Shown: positions 1 to 11,500 of the stretch, in pieces
Layout: the number at the start of each line of letters is the position of its first letter
Position numbering within the stretch: the stretch's first letter is position 1
From: Mnemiopsis leidyi
Taxonomy: Eukaryota; Ctenophora; Tentaculata; Lobata; Bolinopsidae
Assembly: GCA_000226015.1 (NCBI GenBank)
Contig: JH153954.1
Location: forward strand, 7,321 to 34,167
Length of the DNA stretch: 26,847 nt
Reading direction: 5' to 3'
The notes under the pieces: model-generated
The model's input: the letters and a program-made list of their open reading frames with translations, nothing else
Databases searched by the model: none
What the model was told of the DNA's origin: nothing
Translations under genes and position numbers: made by a program

Positions 1-140
1 ATGCTGTAAATAAAATTTGTTGTTTTCTTGAAATTTGAGGTTTTCTAGGAACCTCCAGGAATACATGCCGCACACCAGGAAGCGCTAGGAAGCAATTAGG
101 AATGACTAGAAATATGAGTGAGCGCTCAATTCTTAGAGTG

Positions 141-180
141 AAAAAGTAGCCAAAGTAGCCAAAAAGTAGCCAAAGTAGCC
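141..180. repeat. 20-bp perfect tandem duplication upstream of TXNDC17
   Basis: Two identical adjacent 20-base units (141-160 and 161-180), each itself built from two near-copies of AAAGTAGCC. The repeat lies about 400 bases upstream of the TXNDC17 ATG. It looks like a simple slippage repeat, and no function is visible. Confidence 0.85.
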
Positions 181-261
181 AAGATTACAAGTAAATTTAG
201 AGAGATTTAACACCAATTGTACTGAGATGGATGAATAGGCTTCGCAGGCTACTTAAACTTA

Positions 262-400
262 GGGGTCGTTCACATATGACGTCTGCAAATTTTACCCCAC
301 CCCCTGGCCCTTCTGTCATCAGTCGTCTTCATGACAAAACCCCCTAAATTACAATAATGACATCATCATAGTGGGAACCCCTCCCGTTACTTCATGTAAA
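262..400. repeat. possible degraded MITE-like element
   Basis: The stretch opens with GGGGTCGTTCACATATGACG and then has several runs of four to five C separated by AT-rich and TGTCA/ATGAC motifs. From memory, this resembles a class of short non-autonomous elements common in invertebrate genomes, which begin GGGGTCGTTCAC and contain C-runs. No matching inverted terminus or target-site duplication was found, so the family is not assigned. The rest of 1-584 shows no coding potential and would hold the TXNDC17 promoter and 5'UTR. Confidence 0.3.
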
Positions 401-584
401 AAATTTTGAATTTAGCAATAATTTAATAATTTTTGAAATTTTGTATACTGAGCCAGTGAAAACACAGTATTTCACCAGATTTCTGAAAATATAAAATAAA
501 TACTAGAATTTATTTATTATTTATTATGTCGAATATTGCCATCGTTGAAAGTTACTTTTACACCTCTAAAATTGAGAAGGAACA

Positions 585-1756
585 ATGGCTAATGTTGTAA
601 AGCATGTCAAAGTTTCTGGATTCACAGAATATTTGAGAGCTGTCCAACAGTACAAAGATTCATCGCTTCACCTTTTCACCCTCTTTACGGGGTCTTTGGA
701 TGCTGATGGAAAAAGCTGGTGTCCTGACTGCAACAAAGGTTTGTAACTCTAATTTCCTTCTAATTGTACTAAAAGTGACCAGATAACACAATTGGCACTA
801 CTAAAGTTTTGAGTTCTATTCAATCCTCTAAACTCTAGTGTTGACCTCATCATGAAAAGACGATTATCATAATCCATTATATAGTCTGTTTCACTTGATA
901 GATTCAAGGGCTCTCAGGTTTTTCAACATCACACTGCTTACTATATCATTGGAAAATAAGGCATTATTAACGATAAATAACCACTAAAATGTGCTAAAGA
1001 TTTTAAGTAATGGTTTATACTGGTGACATCACCCTACTTTCTTGATACTTCTTAGTTGTGTGACTTGTGCTCTACTGTGAGAAAATATTTATGTTTCTAT
1101 AGATCACATGAGAACTAATTTTTTCGGTTCGAGTTTCTGCTCTGATGCCTGAAATAGTGAGGAGACCCTCATTCTATAACCCTCAATTATGGGTTTTGGC
1201 CAAAGAAGATTGCAAAGGAAAATGCCCCTAGCACACTCCTCTAGGATTGGCTGATCTAGGTTTCGACCACCTACCTCATGCATAGGAAGTCAGATCATTT
1301 ATTTAGGACCACCTTCATTATCATGGACATGGCTCCAACTACTAATAGATTTTATCTATTTTAGCTGATCCAGTGATTGAGGAAGCCCTTAACAGTGCTC
1401 CTGAATGCACCTGTGTCATCACAGCCTATATCGATAGACCAACATGGAAGGACATGAATAACAACTTCAGAAAATCTCAAGATATTCAGTTGACTTCTAT
1501 TCCCACACTTATAAAAGTTGGCACGGTATGTTGTATTGTTTTACTTGGGTATCAATTTTTGTGATATCAATCATGTTACTAGCATTCTGCATTGCTTAAA
1601 GGGAAAAAGTGTTTTATGATATTTACTGCTAATGTTGGTTTAAACGAAGATCAAGCTTATAAATTTTCAGTAATTTTTTTTTCTCAGGAAAAGAGACTGG
1701 AAGAAGGCCAGTGTGCAAAACTTTCCCTGGTTCAAATGCTGCTTGAGGATGACTAA
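585..1756 (+). CDS. TXNDC17: Thioredoxin domain-containing protein 17 (TRP14), three exons
   Basis: Exons 585-738, 1365-1525 and 1688-1756 join in phase to give 127 residues; human TXNDC17 has 123. The protein is a single thioredoxin-fold domain. The active site W-C-P-D-C (W45, C46, C49) is the family signature that separates TRP14 from classical thioredoxin (WCGPC). The cis-proline region is present as S-I-P-T-L-I-K in exon 2, and the C terminus ends L-L-E-D-D. Known role of the family: a cytosolic oxidoreductase reduced by thioredoxin reductase that reduces cystine and persulfidated or nitrosylated proteins. The splice sites are GTTTGT/TTTTAG and GTATGT/CTCAG. The ATG context (GGAACAATGG) is good and no further N-terminal sequence is expected. 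Downstream, ZCCHC8 follows on the same strand after 435 bases. Confidence 0.95.
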
Positions 1757-2191
1757 ATACTCTTCATGTTGGAAAGTGTCTCACAAGGATAGAAATTTTA
1801 ATCTGTGTTTTCATGTTAATAATAATAATTGCTCTCTGTATTTTTAAATCAATTTGTTTCTAAAGTTATTCAATATTTTTGTACTGTTTTTTTCTTCACC
1901 TTGACATTAATCTTGATCTCAGTACTTGTACTGATTTGGCTGGATTGATTCTCATTTGTTGTTTTCTTTTGTTTAAATAATGAACAGATTATAATGTGAG
2001 TCGGAGAATTAGAACAACAACTTTTGCCGCAAATTCTTGATGAGACATTGGTCCGTGTAAAGTTAATCTATCTAATTAACAGAAAGCCTTGTTCACAGAA
2101 GTTAACAGAAAGCCTTGTTCAATCAGAAAATGTAAATTATTTAATTAACATGTCACTCTCACTTAAACATGTTACCAAGGCCAGATCCAGG
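1757..2191. other. TXNDC17-ZCCHC8 intergenic region with a short duplication
   Basis: AT-rich spacer holding the TXNDC17 3'UTR and the ZCCHC8 promoter or 5'UTR. No canonical AATAAA was seen, only AATAAT-type variants near 1820-1830 and 1978. A 20-base unit containing AGAAAGCCTTGTTCA occurs twice, at 2076-2095 and 2102-2121 (26-base spacing). An open frame runs into the ZCCHC8 first exon from 2024, but it starts at TTG and covers this duplication, so it is not taken as coding. Confidence 0.6.
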
Positions 2192-4800
2192 ATGTCTGAT
2201 GTATTTGGAAGTCTGGATCTGTTCTCTGCATTTACTGGGGAGCCTGAGCGGCAACCAGAAACGTATGATGAAGCAACTAACGGGTTAATATTAATTTTAT
2301 TTTTGCATGCAAGATGTATACGTCCTTGATATAAAGACAGCCTTGTTTCGTAAGTATGATATATACTTATGTACCCTAATACGAAAACTGGTTCACCAAA
2401 ACTTTTAATGTTTCAGTATAGACGATGATCAAGAAGCAGCCTCTAAAGAAATCGCTGTGCTCCGAGCAGAAAACCAACTACTAAAATCCCGAATCAGACT
2501 ACACGAAAGATTCGGCCACCTTTTCCCATCTCAGACTCCACTGGCTGAGGTGGACTACTTCAAATCTCCCCTCTCAACAGAATGCCAGGCGAGGATAGAA
2601 TCAGAACTCTACACGATACTATCAGAGCACCGGGACACAGCAGACGAGCACGGCCCGGAAAACCAGTGTGACTCGTATGGTCACGTGTTGTATCTACCTT
2701 ATTATATCATAGACTCCGTGGGAAAGTTCTGGGAGAAAACCCCAGTGCAGTACGGTGATAATACGCCTCTTTTTACCTCCGTCTTTAACGTTGTACTGGA
2801 CGACCAGGAGGACAAACTGGATATGTTTGGCGCGAAACTTCCGAAACAGAACATGTGAGTAGAGTTATAAGTTTTAGTCGTCGATAAGATGCTGCGCTGA
2901 GATTATGTATATTTGGAGATCGTTACAGATTTTAAATGATCAGTAATTCGCTACTTCCAAATAACTGTCAAAGCCTATCTTCCATAAAACCCATTGCAGA
3001 ACTCAAAACAACAACCACCCTAGGTCGAATGGTCCAGTGTGTTTCAACTGTGACGGACCACACAGACTGTCTGACTGTAAGGTACCCCACGACAAGAAGA
3101 AGATCCAGGAGAATCTGAAGCAGTTCAAGGAGGCACGGGGCGGTCCTAATCACAACGACAGATACCATGTCAGAGTTGTCAAGGAGATTGAACCTCGGTA
3201 AGTTTCAGCCTTGCGAATATCTGATTTGAATGTACGAAATGCATTACAATAGTCATACAGAGAAAAGTAACATTCAAATCAGAACTGTTATGAGACTGAA
3301 TAATTATCCGCTGCTACTACAAATAACGTGTAAAAGTTTGTTTTGATTTCTGACAGTGATTTTGCTGTTAGATACCATTAAATATCAATTAACAAAGAGC
3401 CCTCGAATGTCAGTGCATTACCCCTAACTTCTACGACACCCAGGTACAAAGAATTCCAGCCCGGTAAAATGTCCGACAGTCTGCGTCTAGCGCTAGGTTT
3501 GGAGAATCACGAGCTTCCTCCGCACATCTACAGAATGAGAAACTTCGGCTACCCACCTGGATACTCCCTTGATCCACCTCTCTCAACCTCGGAGGGAATG
3601 CAGTTCTACTACAAACCTAACGCTAGTACATGTATGTTTGGTCTATTTTTCTTGTGCTTGGAATTTGTATCCAATGTGAAAATATCGATTGAATTCTTGA
3701 AACTTTAATTGATTGAGATGTCATAACAATAAATCCTAACTTAAAAAAATGTTTGCCATAAAATTGTTACCTTCTTTCACGAGGTTGCGTAAAACAATCC
3801 TGTGACAAGTAGTAATGTCTGTCAATTTATCGTTTCATTAGAAAGTTTATGCACCTATATAATTGCCCACATTACGGACTACGGACTTACCCCTCTGACC
3901 CAGCACAAGAAGACGGGGAAATACCAGAAACTCCCCTCCCCGCGGTAGTGGACTACCCTGGATACACCGCGCCTCCTCCTCCTGATGCCATAGACAAACA
4001 CCGTGCACGCAACCCCGTCTACAGCAGCGCTACACCTACACTGAGCGACAAGCGCAAGCCCCGTGCGGATCAATCCAACAAGCGCAGGAAGGTGGATCAT
4101 ACGCTGGGCGGGAATAATGACGATGATATGGATGTCGACGACGATAACGGTATGAATTTAATTATTATATGATATAATGTCTGATGAAAACAAAATTTTA
4201 GAACAAAGAACAAACATTTAAAAATACCTTATTTTACAAGCTTTCATTGTAACCGTCATATAAAAATTTCAGAAATCCGGCCAGCGTTTGAGAGACCTAT
4301 TATCCAACAACCTCCACCACCGCCCCCGATGCCAGATGACCCGCCCCCTTCCGCCCCCTCTCCTCCACCACTTCCTCCTGGTGTAGAGTCACAAGAACCA
4401 GACACCACCGTAAAAACTACCCGCCAAAACCAGACTCCTCTCCGAGCCTACAGCTTCATCCACCCCTGCTCAAAACAAAGCGAAACCCGCATCTCCGTCT
4501 GATTCTGCTGTAGAAAACGAAAGTGAAACGAAAACAGAAACCGAAACCAATGATCAAGCTGTAGAAGAGGTGGTGGAAGTTGAGGACAGTGCAAGTGTAA
4601 ATAACAGTATGAACAGATCCATAGTCAGTGAAACGAACAAGATTGGTATAAAATTCGACCAGACAGAGGATTATGGACCGCTAGATGAAAGGGCGGGTAA
4701 CTTCACCAAACTGCAATGTATACTCCGCAGTAGGAAGAAAAGTGGAACTCCTAATAAACCTCCCCCTAGAACAAGGACGTCCAAGAGAAAAAGCAAATGA
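2192..4800 (+). CDS. ZCCHC8: Zinc finger CCHC domain-containing protein 8 (NEXT complex scaffold)
   Basis: Exons 2192-2283, 2417-2854, 3000-3197, 3444-3631, 3904-4149 and 4273-4800. The N terminus carries an F-G-S-L-D-L-F acidic start and a heptad segment with L-R-A-E-N-Q, both shared with vertebrate ZCCHC8. Exon 3 encodes a CCHC zinc knuckle (C191, C194, H198, C203). Exon 4 encodes the PSP domain (about residues 244-290, with L-P-P-H-I-Y-R-M-R and G-Y-P-P-G). A proline-rich segment follows. The C-terminal tail (D-E-R-A-G ... L-R-S-R-K-K) resembles the family's conserved end. Family role: scaffold of the nuclear exosome targeting complex with MTR4 and RBM7, which feeds short-lived nuclear RNAs to the exosome. 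The exon 5 acceptor at 3904 was chosen because upstream AGs break phase. Inside the last exon the frame breaks. Excising 4381-4453 as a 73-base intron restores it (1,617 nt, 538 residues). A one-base assembly error is the alternative. Confidence 0.88.
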
Positions 4801-5509
4801 GATGAGTTGTGTAATATACTTTCATTGAAGTCAGAAATCCGTGTTTCTTAATTCAGGTCGTTTGTTTGGTTTTTAATTAAGTTTTATCGATTTTAACGAT
4901 ATTTGTTATGAAATGTTTTTCCTAAGGGGTGTTTGACCTCGTTTAAACTGATATAGCTTTTGTGTAATTTTATATCTGAGTTAGGATATTGCATCTTTGC
5001 AGCAGCATTTACTCTTGATAATTTTAAGTTAGAAACAACAACGTGCACATGACTAACACATAGCATTGATAAATTTTAGAGCAATTCTCGTTCCCAGAAT
5101 GAAAATTTTCCTTTCGGCATTGAGAGTTATGCCACAAATCAATTCAGCACGCGATGTTGTTCATATAATTAAAACTCTTGTCTTATCACTCTGAACTCCA
5201 GTTACAGTTTATCAAAGATTGCAGTGGATCTAATTAACATATAACATCTTGTTTATCAATTCTAATGTTTATTGACTTAAGCTGAGATGTTGATATTAAT
5301 CAAAACATTTCAATATTTTCATATTTCTCTCATGTTGTTTACTTGAACAACCCCGACCCCATTCCCTCAATGCAAGTTTTCTACATTGTTTTATCATAAG
5401 TACCTAAGCACAAACTTACCAGTTTAATGGTAGTGTTTTTGCTACTGTTGAGACTTAGAATTGACCTTACACTAAATCTAAAATGTACTTAACAGTTATT
5501 GTTGGTAGA
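4801..5509. other. ZCCHC8-UTP14 intergenic region
   Basis: AT-rich, with no open frame of note and no recognised RNA gene. It should hold the ZCCHC8 3'UTR and the UTP14 upstream region. The sequence just before the UTP14 ATG reads TTATTGTTGGTAG then A-ATG, which resembles a 3' splice site. See the finding on splice acceptors next to start codons. Confidence 0.5.
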
Positions 5510-8500
5510 ATGGTTGTGACTGATACAACTGAGGAAAGAAAAGTCAAAAAGAAAGGTTTGAAGAAAAAGAAAGAATCGTTAAAAGGCGAAGATAGTACAA
5601 AGAAAAAGAAAACGAAAAAGAAGAAGACTGTGACTTTTAAGGAAGATACTTCACAGTGAGTTCTGGTTCTTTTGATTTATAAAAAGGGTAAAGGAAGATT
5701 ACCTCGTTATTGAATTTTAGGTACTGCAAATAACTCTTCTTCGTTCGATTCTAATTAGATATTTTTCAGTGAAACTATTGATGCGTTTATATCAAATATT
5801 CGACAAGAAACAGAGACGAAGGTAATCACGTTTTTATATCTAATGATTTTAGTGCACAGTGTGACTTTCTGTTTGATAGACCTTAGGTTTGACATGAATA
5901 ATCTGCTGACTTGAGACTTCTTACAAATCATGATATCTCGTTATTTCCTTCAGTCTAACGAAAGTACAGAAGATCCACGTGACTCGTCAAAGATTGCGGA
6001 GTTAGAAACTAGTGATCACGAGGATATACATGTAAGTTGAACTGACATACAGTGTTTTTGTTCAGTCTTCTTAGCAGTCCGTTATCCTCGTTCATCGCTC
6101 AATCATTTCTCTATCATCACTTGATCATCGCCTAAATTCTCATTTCTCTTCGCAATCCGTAATCCGTTTTTGTTTTGTCACTTTATCGTATAGCCGGTGA
6201 TGTTAATTTTCAAGTTATTAGGTAGATGCCCATCGGTTGCGGGTTGAGACTTAAGTAGTTGCCACAGAAGTGAAGCATGCTTTATGGAAGGCGCCAAATA
6301 ACTCCTCGCATATCGTTCAGATTGTCTTTGCTCAAAAAGCACGAATTGGCGCGTCTTTCTTCTCTTCCCGGTCGTGCGCGCATCAATTCGTTAAACTTGG
6401 CTGTCGCCTTCCAATTAACTGCTGAATCAGTGATTATGATAGCTAGGCCTGCCCCCCCTCCCCATCCAAATATATGGGGGCCATGGCCCCCTGTTCCACC
6501 ACCCATGTAGCTTTGCCATTAAATTTAGATGTTTTCCTTTCCTGACAAGCGACAATTTTCATCGATTAAAATGTTCAATAATGTCGAGACAAGTCATGAA
6601 TTTTAATTTCAGGAAGAAATTACGGATCCTGAAAAGCACAATATTCTATTGAAAAACTTCGGCATTGAGGAGAAGAAAAAGAAGGTCAAAGAGAAGACAT
6701 TGCCGGTTGAACCCACAGATAAAGAATTGGACGGTTGGTAACTCTAAAATATTGAAAGTGGAGAGTCAATTATTCATTAAACAATAAATAGTCTGTTTAG
6801 TGTTCAGTCTGTTAAACGATAGCGAGCTCACAAACAGGGTTGTGAAAGCAAACTTTTCATTGACTAGGTAAAGTGACGATCAGTGACTTGATAAGCAGTG
6901 CCAGCAAGGCTGAACCATTAAAAGCAGTGCAACAGTTACTGGTATGTATCAACCTCACAACCTTAGACTACTCATAAAAAATACATCTTGAACTATTTTT
7001 GTGTGGTTGGATTTTGGACCTGCTCTAGACGACGTTCTACTCCTGTATTCTTTTTGCAGGACTCGGGGAGTGATGCAAAGACTTTGGACGAGCCACTTCC
7101 AAGATTTCAGCAAGATCAGGTTACTTTCATATTTAACTTAAATGTATGAACTGCGCTCCGAACTTAAATGTATGAACTTCGCTCCGAACTGCGATTCCGG
7201 CGAAGCCACTAGATCTTCAGAATCTCACATTTCCATGGACGCTACGGCGGAGGAACGGCTGAATTTTTGTGTATTGCGTCCTGAAAAGCAATTATTTACT
7301 TCGTAGTTTCGTTCTCCCGTCACACTTTCAGTTTTAGAAAAATGTTTAAGTAGAATCAACACCTTGAAGAGAGTTAAATTTCCAAAATTTCAGATATAAA
7401 TTTACGAAAATTGCAAAATTCGGTGCGAATGATTGCTTTTCACGTTATTACACCATGACTCCACTGTATCTCCGCCGCGGCATCCATGGTAATCTGAATA
7501 ACTAGTGGCTCCGCCTTAGCGTCCATTCCTTTCTGAAAAGCTCTGCCGTAGTGTTCTTTGCCGTAGTGGCCTCCACCGTAGCCTTCAAATATATATACCC
7601 CCTCTAATTCAAAAGTGGGCCATTCTGAAAAAGAGCTTGACACTAATACTTAAACTGTTTTATGTCGAACCAAAATAATTTATTCGGAAGCTCCTTGACT
7701 GATACAGTGCTGTTCAGGCTGAGCGTGAAGTAAACTACGATAAGAGTAAGAAAGAAGTAAGCAAATGGTTACCGTTGGTGAAGAGAAACAGGGAATCAAC
7801 TCACATGAGCTTCCCACTTTACCATACTCAAAATACTAAAGAAAGGGAAGATTTGTCTTCCTTTGCCAACAAACGAAAGGTTAGATCTGTGTTTGATTGA
7901 GTTTAAGCTATTACATAAGAGATTGAGTTGTGGAATGTGCTGGAGGGGCAAATATTTACGTTTCACTGTTCACATGATAAACGTTCATATACTCATCATA
8001 GACCCAAACTGTCGCCAGATAACTCCCTACAAGTGACACAATTTAACACTGTCTAGAAACCTACAAACAAACTGGAAGAAGAAATATATGAAGCGTTGGA
8101 GGCAGACGCACACGTTATCGAACGTCCTGACCACTTTCTAACTGAGGCCGAGGAGAAATCGCTGGAGGAGCTAAATGCTGAAGAGGTAGTGTTAAAAATG
8201 TGCTTTTCACATTTAAACACGATCTGATAAAAGAAGAAGTTCACTTCAATAAGATTTAGTTACGTAGCTTTACTTGAAAATGGTAGTGTTACTGAAAATG
8301 GTAGTGTTACTCAGATTCATTGTAAAATTTCAGGCTGAGCTGAGAAGAGAAGAACTTTGTAAAATGAGGGCCTTGCTTTCTTATCAGGAGGAAAAGTTCA
8401 GGAGGAAAAATAAAATCAAAAGTAAAAAGTAAGTTCGTATTATAATCCTTTTTTTTCGTAAATGGAAAAATTATATATGAAATCTTGGCTAACTGCGACT

Positions 8501-11500
8501 ACTCCGGTAACAAGAATTGCGACCGCTTTTTCGTGTCGGCGGCCGCTTATTTCCCGTCAAATGCCACTGCTAGCTAACCTCCATATCATAATCATATCCA
8601 AAGAAATAGAATTAGAATTTTGTTGCACTAGTAGTAGTACAAATTTGAAAGAAAACGTTGTCGTTCATGCATGACTCCTACTTAATCGACATTTAGGATA
8701 AGTTTGAAGTTTAGGATACACACATTAAAAGTAAACACGTACTAATTCAATTCTGAATGAGGATGTAATTGTAAGGTTCAATGAATCTGCCAAGCCATAG
8801 CCGCTGTGTACGAAGACTATCAGGACGCGGCTGATAGATAAAATACAATCTCATCATACATTATAACTCAGAATTTAGATCACATTAATTTCCTGTGGTA
8901 TTCGTTGCTAGTAGGCATGGCAGTAGTCGGATTGAAAGTACAGAGCGGGAGCTTGCCGCGGCGCCGCGCATTCCCCTGCGGCCTGCCGTATAGATTTCAA
9001 ATGTGCAAGTTAGAGTGAAGGTTTGCTTTTGTTTTCGGAATATGTACTTAGCAGTAGTCAGTACCACGGGGCGGTTCGTGAGGGTTTTGTGGCGTAAGCG
9101 AGCGCCCAAAATGTTCCTTTCGTTGATTTAGGAAAAGAAATAGTATTTTAGGCCAAGGCCTACCTTAAGCATTGCTCTGGCGAAATACCTGCGCGCGCGG
9201 CGTGCCGCATCATGTGATTTTGTTGCCATGGAGCGCAGCATTTTTGGATGTAACTTTAGCGACAGTAGAAGTATAGCGCGCGCACGAACGTAACGCACAC
9301 ACGACATAAACCTAATATACACACTCTCCAACCACCCCCTCGATCGTTAACCCTTAGTAATGCCTTTTTGCGCCTTCGGCGCAAAAAGGCATTTGACGGG
9401 AAAAAATGTGCGTCGTACATTATAATTCAAACAAATGAAGATTATACAAGGCGGTCATAGTTGTTTCGGGTTTCATGTAAAAACAGTGATATCTGAGTTA
9501 AAGAAGGCGATGATTGCCTACGTTTTATTGAGTTAGATACTTTTTGATTAAAGCATCGCGATCGCGGCCCAGGTGCTTTTCCTTTTTTCTTTCCTTGCCG
9601 GGGCTGTCATACAAAAATTCTTGGGACGGTCTCTCTGAATTAGGGGTCGATACTCACCTTTATCAGATCCCCAGAATGTGTACGTCTGACTGTTTTTGAT
9701 AAGAAATATTTCATTAGGTGGCTCAAAATCATGAGCTACTATTCCATTAATCTCCACTGTCAACTGAAATATTTGAAATATTCTCTATCGTAAGAGGGTC
9801 AAACATTAAACTTGTAAACATTGAAGAGTACAAAAATTCACGATATTTGGAATTAAAATAACCTGGACTATATCCCAACCTGGACAAAGTCCCAACCATC
9901 ACTTCCTCCCGTCCTCCAAAGTAAACACATGTAGTCTCCAATGTCAACCCCACTCTCTATGGAGCATGTCACAACGTGTCCAGAAGCGAAGTTAGCGACA
10001 CACTGTTTCTCGCCTGTCTCCCCAGCTCTCCCTCTAAAGTTTACAAACTGGGAGTTTTCCGTTCCCGCATATGGGCCGTCGTGCAACTTCACTCTTATCT
10101 CGTACGTCACTGGGACATTTCAAGTTTATTTGAGTCGGGGTCTGTTGGCTGCTTAGTCTGACTATGTTTGGACCGTCTTGCATTTTAGTACACATCGCTC
10201 AAATGATGCTCGGCCAAATATAGATGAAAAATAAGATATAAAACTTAACCTCAACAGTCAACACTGTACATAACCTCAAACAGTCTGGACTTTCCTATTT
10301 GCTATTGTTTAATTGATAATTCAAAAAGTTATAATCAGACTGTCGGCTTACTGGATTGAACGATCCCGATCAGACATATGAAAAAATATATCGTCATATT
10401 TTTCATTAGTTCTTGGTCCCTCAAGGTCGTTTTGCAGATCTCTGTATTTTATTCAACATTCACAGAGGAAACTATTTTGGGGATGGGTCAAATATTTTGA
10501 CCCAGTGCTTTCTAGCTTCTGAATGATTGCAATTCGTGACCTAAAATACGTGTTTTTTATTGAAAACGTCACAATTAGTACAGGATATGAATTACATAGG
10601 CACAAGAGAAAATAAATCAGAAACAAGACCACCATAAGAAATTAAGATGCTCATTCATATAGGGAAAACCTGTACCTGATTATAGGAAAACCAAAGCGTA
10701 GATTTGCACAGCAAGCTGGGCCTACAGATTATGGTACCTTAGACAGAGATATACATATTTAAAACAAGAATTGCGCCCGCTTAGTTAGGTCTCAGGTGGA
10801 CGCTAGATTTCCATCTCTCCAATTCTAACGTCAAAGAAGCTTCTTTGATCTGCCCTCTGCTAATGCTAGAAGCATGAAGCAGATTGAGATATAATGTTAA
10901 TATGATTTCTGCCGCAAATACCGCTAATGGAATTTCACGGCGGCTACACTAGTGAAAGTATAGGCCGTAAAACAATTTTATTTTAACTTATGTGGCGATA
11001 CCAGCGGCTGTAGATATGTAGTGGTTTTAGGTTGAGAAAACTTAAAACTCGCCACGTGAAATTTTAGCTTTTAAAAACAACACACTTACATAATTTTGAC
11101 GGTGCAGGTAAATAGTTTTACTATAACGTCTATTTTTCGCTTAAGTTTGGCTGAAAGTTTCAGTGTCTTTAACTTGCAATAAACTTAGCTTGCAGTGACT
11201 GATACCAGGCACTCGCTGCTTATATTTTTTTCGAACATTCTAACGCTAGGATGTTTGATGTTAGCCATTACACGATTGCCGATAACTATGACATCTAATC
11301 AAATTTAACTGTAAAATATACTGGAAATGAAATTAGATGCAGCCGAGGGCGATTCATGAGGTATGTTGTTCATAAAGTCTAATAATTTCGATTGCCATAG
11401 CTGGTGCAATCGGCCAACTGCTATGAGTATGAGTATGTGTAAAAAAGTATAACGCTGTGGAATTCGCGATTTGTCATTTCGTGCATCACGTAATCTTTTA

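Noticed and set aside
3842..3903. Extension of ZCCHC8 exon 5 upstream to the AG at 3840-3841
   Set aside because: That acceptor gives the wrong phase after the strong GTATGT donor at 3632. The AG at 3902-3903 fits phase and family resemblance better.
6277..6510. Pair of overlapping + and - open frames in a UTP14 intron
   Set aside because: Mutual shadows in a locally GC-rich intronic stretch. The proline-rich end comes from a C-run, and no family is recognised.
7440..7643. Minus-strand Gly/Tyr-rich small protein
   Set aside because: It lies within a GC-rich inverted repeat in a UTP14 intron, has no splice or start support, and arises from repeated GCCGTAG motifs.
8885..9331. Two minus-strand open frames in the GC-rich block
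   Set aside because: No recognisable family, basic low-complexity composition and no splice or promoter support. Probably non-coding repeat sequence.
9359..9393. Rho-independent bacterial terminator
   Set aside because: The hairpin with T/A runs looks like one, but the surroundings are a spliced animal gene. A second related copy points to a repeat family instead.
9941..10161. Plus-strand open frames at 9941-10161
   Set aside because: Antisense shadows of the PLAT-like exon, whose minus-strand translation has domain resemblance and splice signals.
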